A stretch of 48,327 nt of DNA from CAZTKP01 sp964614215 (GTDB lineage Bacteria > UBP6 > UBA1177). Below, one piece after another: positions 48,203 to 48,327 of this stretch. Position 1 is the first letter of the stretch; each line of letters begins with the position of its first letter. The position numbers and the translations under genes are program-made. The notes beneath the pieces were generated by a model, which saw only the letters and a list, made by a program, of their open reading frames with translations, was not told where the DNA came from and made no database searches. The stretch spans positions 1 to 48,327 of the forward strand of contig CAZTKP010000002.1 of assembly GCA_964614215.1 (NCBI GenBank), in the 5' to 3' direction.

Positions 48203-48327
48203 TTAATTGTTTGGATTTACTGAATTTTCTTTTGGTGACCTAAACTCAAACTCTCTACTCAAAGCATGAATTTTAGGTGGGCAGGCGGGGACGCACTCGC
48301 CGCATTTGATGCAGTCAATTGAATTTA
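48203..48327 (-). CDS. C-terminal fragment of a 4Fe-4S ferredoxin-type protein
   Basis: The gene enters from the right edge and ends at the TAA at 48203-48205. The visible end contains a 4Fe-4S motif, CIKCGECVPACP (C-x2-C-x2-C-x3-C-P), followed by 24 residues. This is a ferredoxin domain at or near the C-terminus. It could belong to a ferredoxin, an oxidoreductase subunit or a similar electron carrier; the start is outside the window. Confidence 0.8.
   Translation of the reverse strand, partial: NSIDCIKCGECVPACPPKIHALSREFEFRSPKENSVNPNN

Noticed and set aside
1..48327. tRNA or rRNA genes
   Set aside because: No cloverleaf with a CCA-proximal GGTTCGAAT-type T-arm and no rRNA-like stretch could be found in the intergenic gaps.

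Overview
The window is a gene-dense, moderately AT-rich stretch of a Gram-negative bacterial chromosome. Nearly all of it is coding and no gap exceeds about 260 bases. I see no tRNA, rRNA, CRISPR array, phage or insertion sequence. Lipoproteins with lipobox cysteines, an ExbB-type channel and HD-GYP and PilZ signalling proteins point to a diderm. The PilZ protein resembles the paralogous type common in Myxococcota. Together with small Cys-rich or Asp/Glu-rich lipoproteins, a lidless Hsp70 and a J-domain protein with a receiver-like N-terminus, it suggests a low-GC deltaproteobacterial/Myxococcota-like lineage. Radical SAM enzymes and a ferredoxin would suit an anaerobe. The lineage call is inference and weak.

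Layout. 1-4112: a clipped minus-strand gene start (possibly glutamate-1-semialdehyde aminomutase) with an operator-like palindrome, a 5'-nucleotidase lipoprotein, a Cys-rich lipoprotein and an ABC-F ATPase. 4199-7248: tpiA converges on a minus-strand operon of PilZ protein, receiver-histidine kinase and a uridyltransferase-only GlmU-like enzyme. 7404-9222: a MORN-repeat exported protein overlapping an M20 amidohydrolase. 9303-13906: a pyrimidine operon (small membrane protein, pyrR, pyrB, pyrC, unknown, PflX-like radical SAM) behind a good promoter containing an inverted repeat. 13972-17429: a flavoprotein, a carboxylesterase lipoprotein and a TetR regulator. 17684-23770: an operon with two family-2 glycosyltransferases, a polysaccharide deacetylase, folC, a membrane protein, recN and a zinc-ribbon protein.

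24494-31031: pyrH-frr-uppS-cdsA-dxr, a cluster that is conserved in many bacteria. Here it is split after frr by a lidless Hsp70 and a degenerate-receiver/J-domain fusion. 31039-34227: a 1062-residue exported coiled-coil protein. 34433-36259: ribosomal protein S1 with a near-consensus promoter and a clear intrinsic terminator. 36309-38598: a minus-strand signalling operon (winged-helix protein, response regulator, tandem HD-GYP protein). 38793-44097: M18 aminopeptidase, purine nucleoside phosphorylase, cytidine deaminase and a radical SAM protein (nucleoside and peptide salvage), then an HPt protein and a flippase-like membrane protein. 44237-48327: an MFS transporter, an ExbB-like channel with a cytochrome-b5-like lipoprotein, a nitroreductase, a HepT-like protein and the end of a ferredoxin-type gene.

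The most interesting items are four. First, the lidless Hsp70 and pseudo-receiver/J-domain pair inside the conserved cluster. Second, a 77-bp near-identical direct repeat (46883-46959 and 48084-48160) that carries an outward sigma70-like promoter in both copies, each aimed at a different gene. Third, the cytochrome-b5-like lipoprotein translationally coupled to an orphan ExbB. Fourth, the giant TPR/coiled-coil exported protein. I found no single locus that is clearly a new defence or mobile system.
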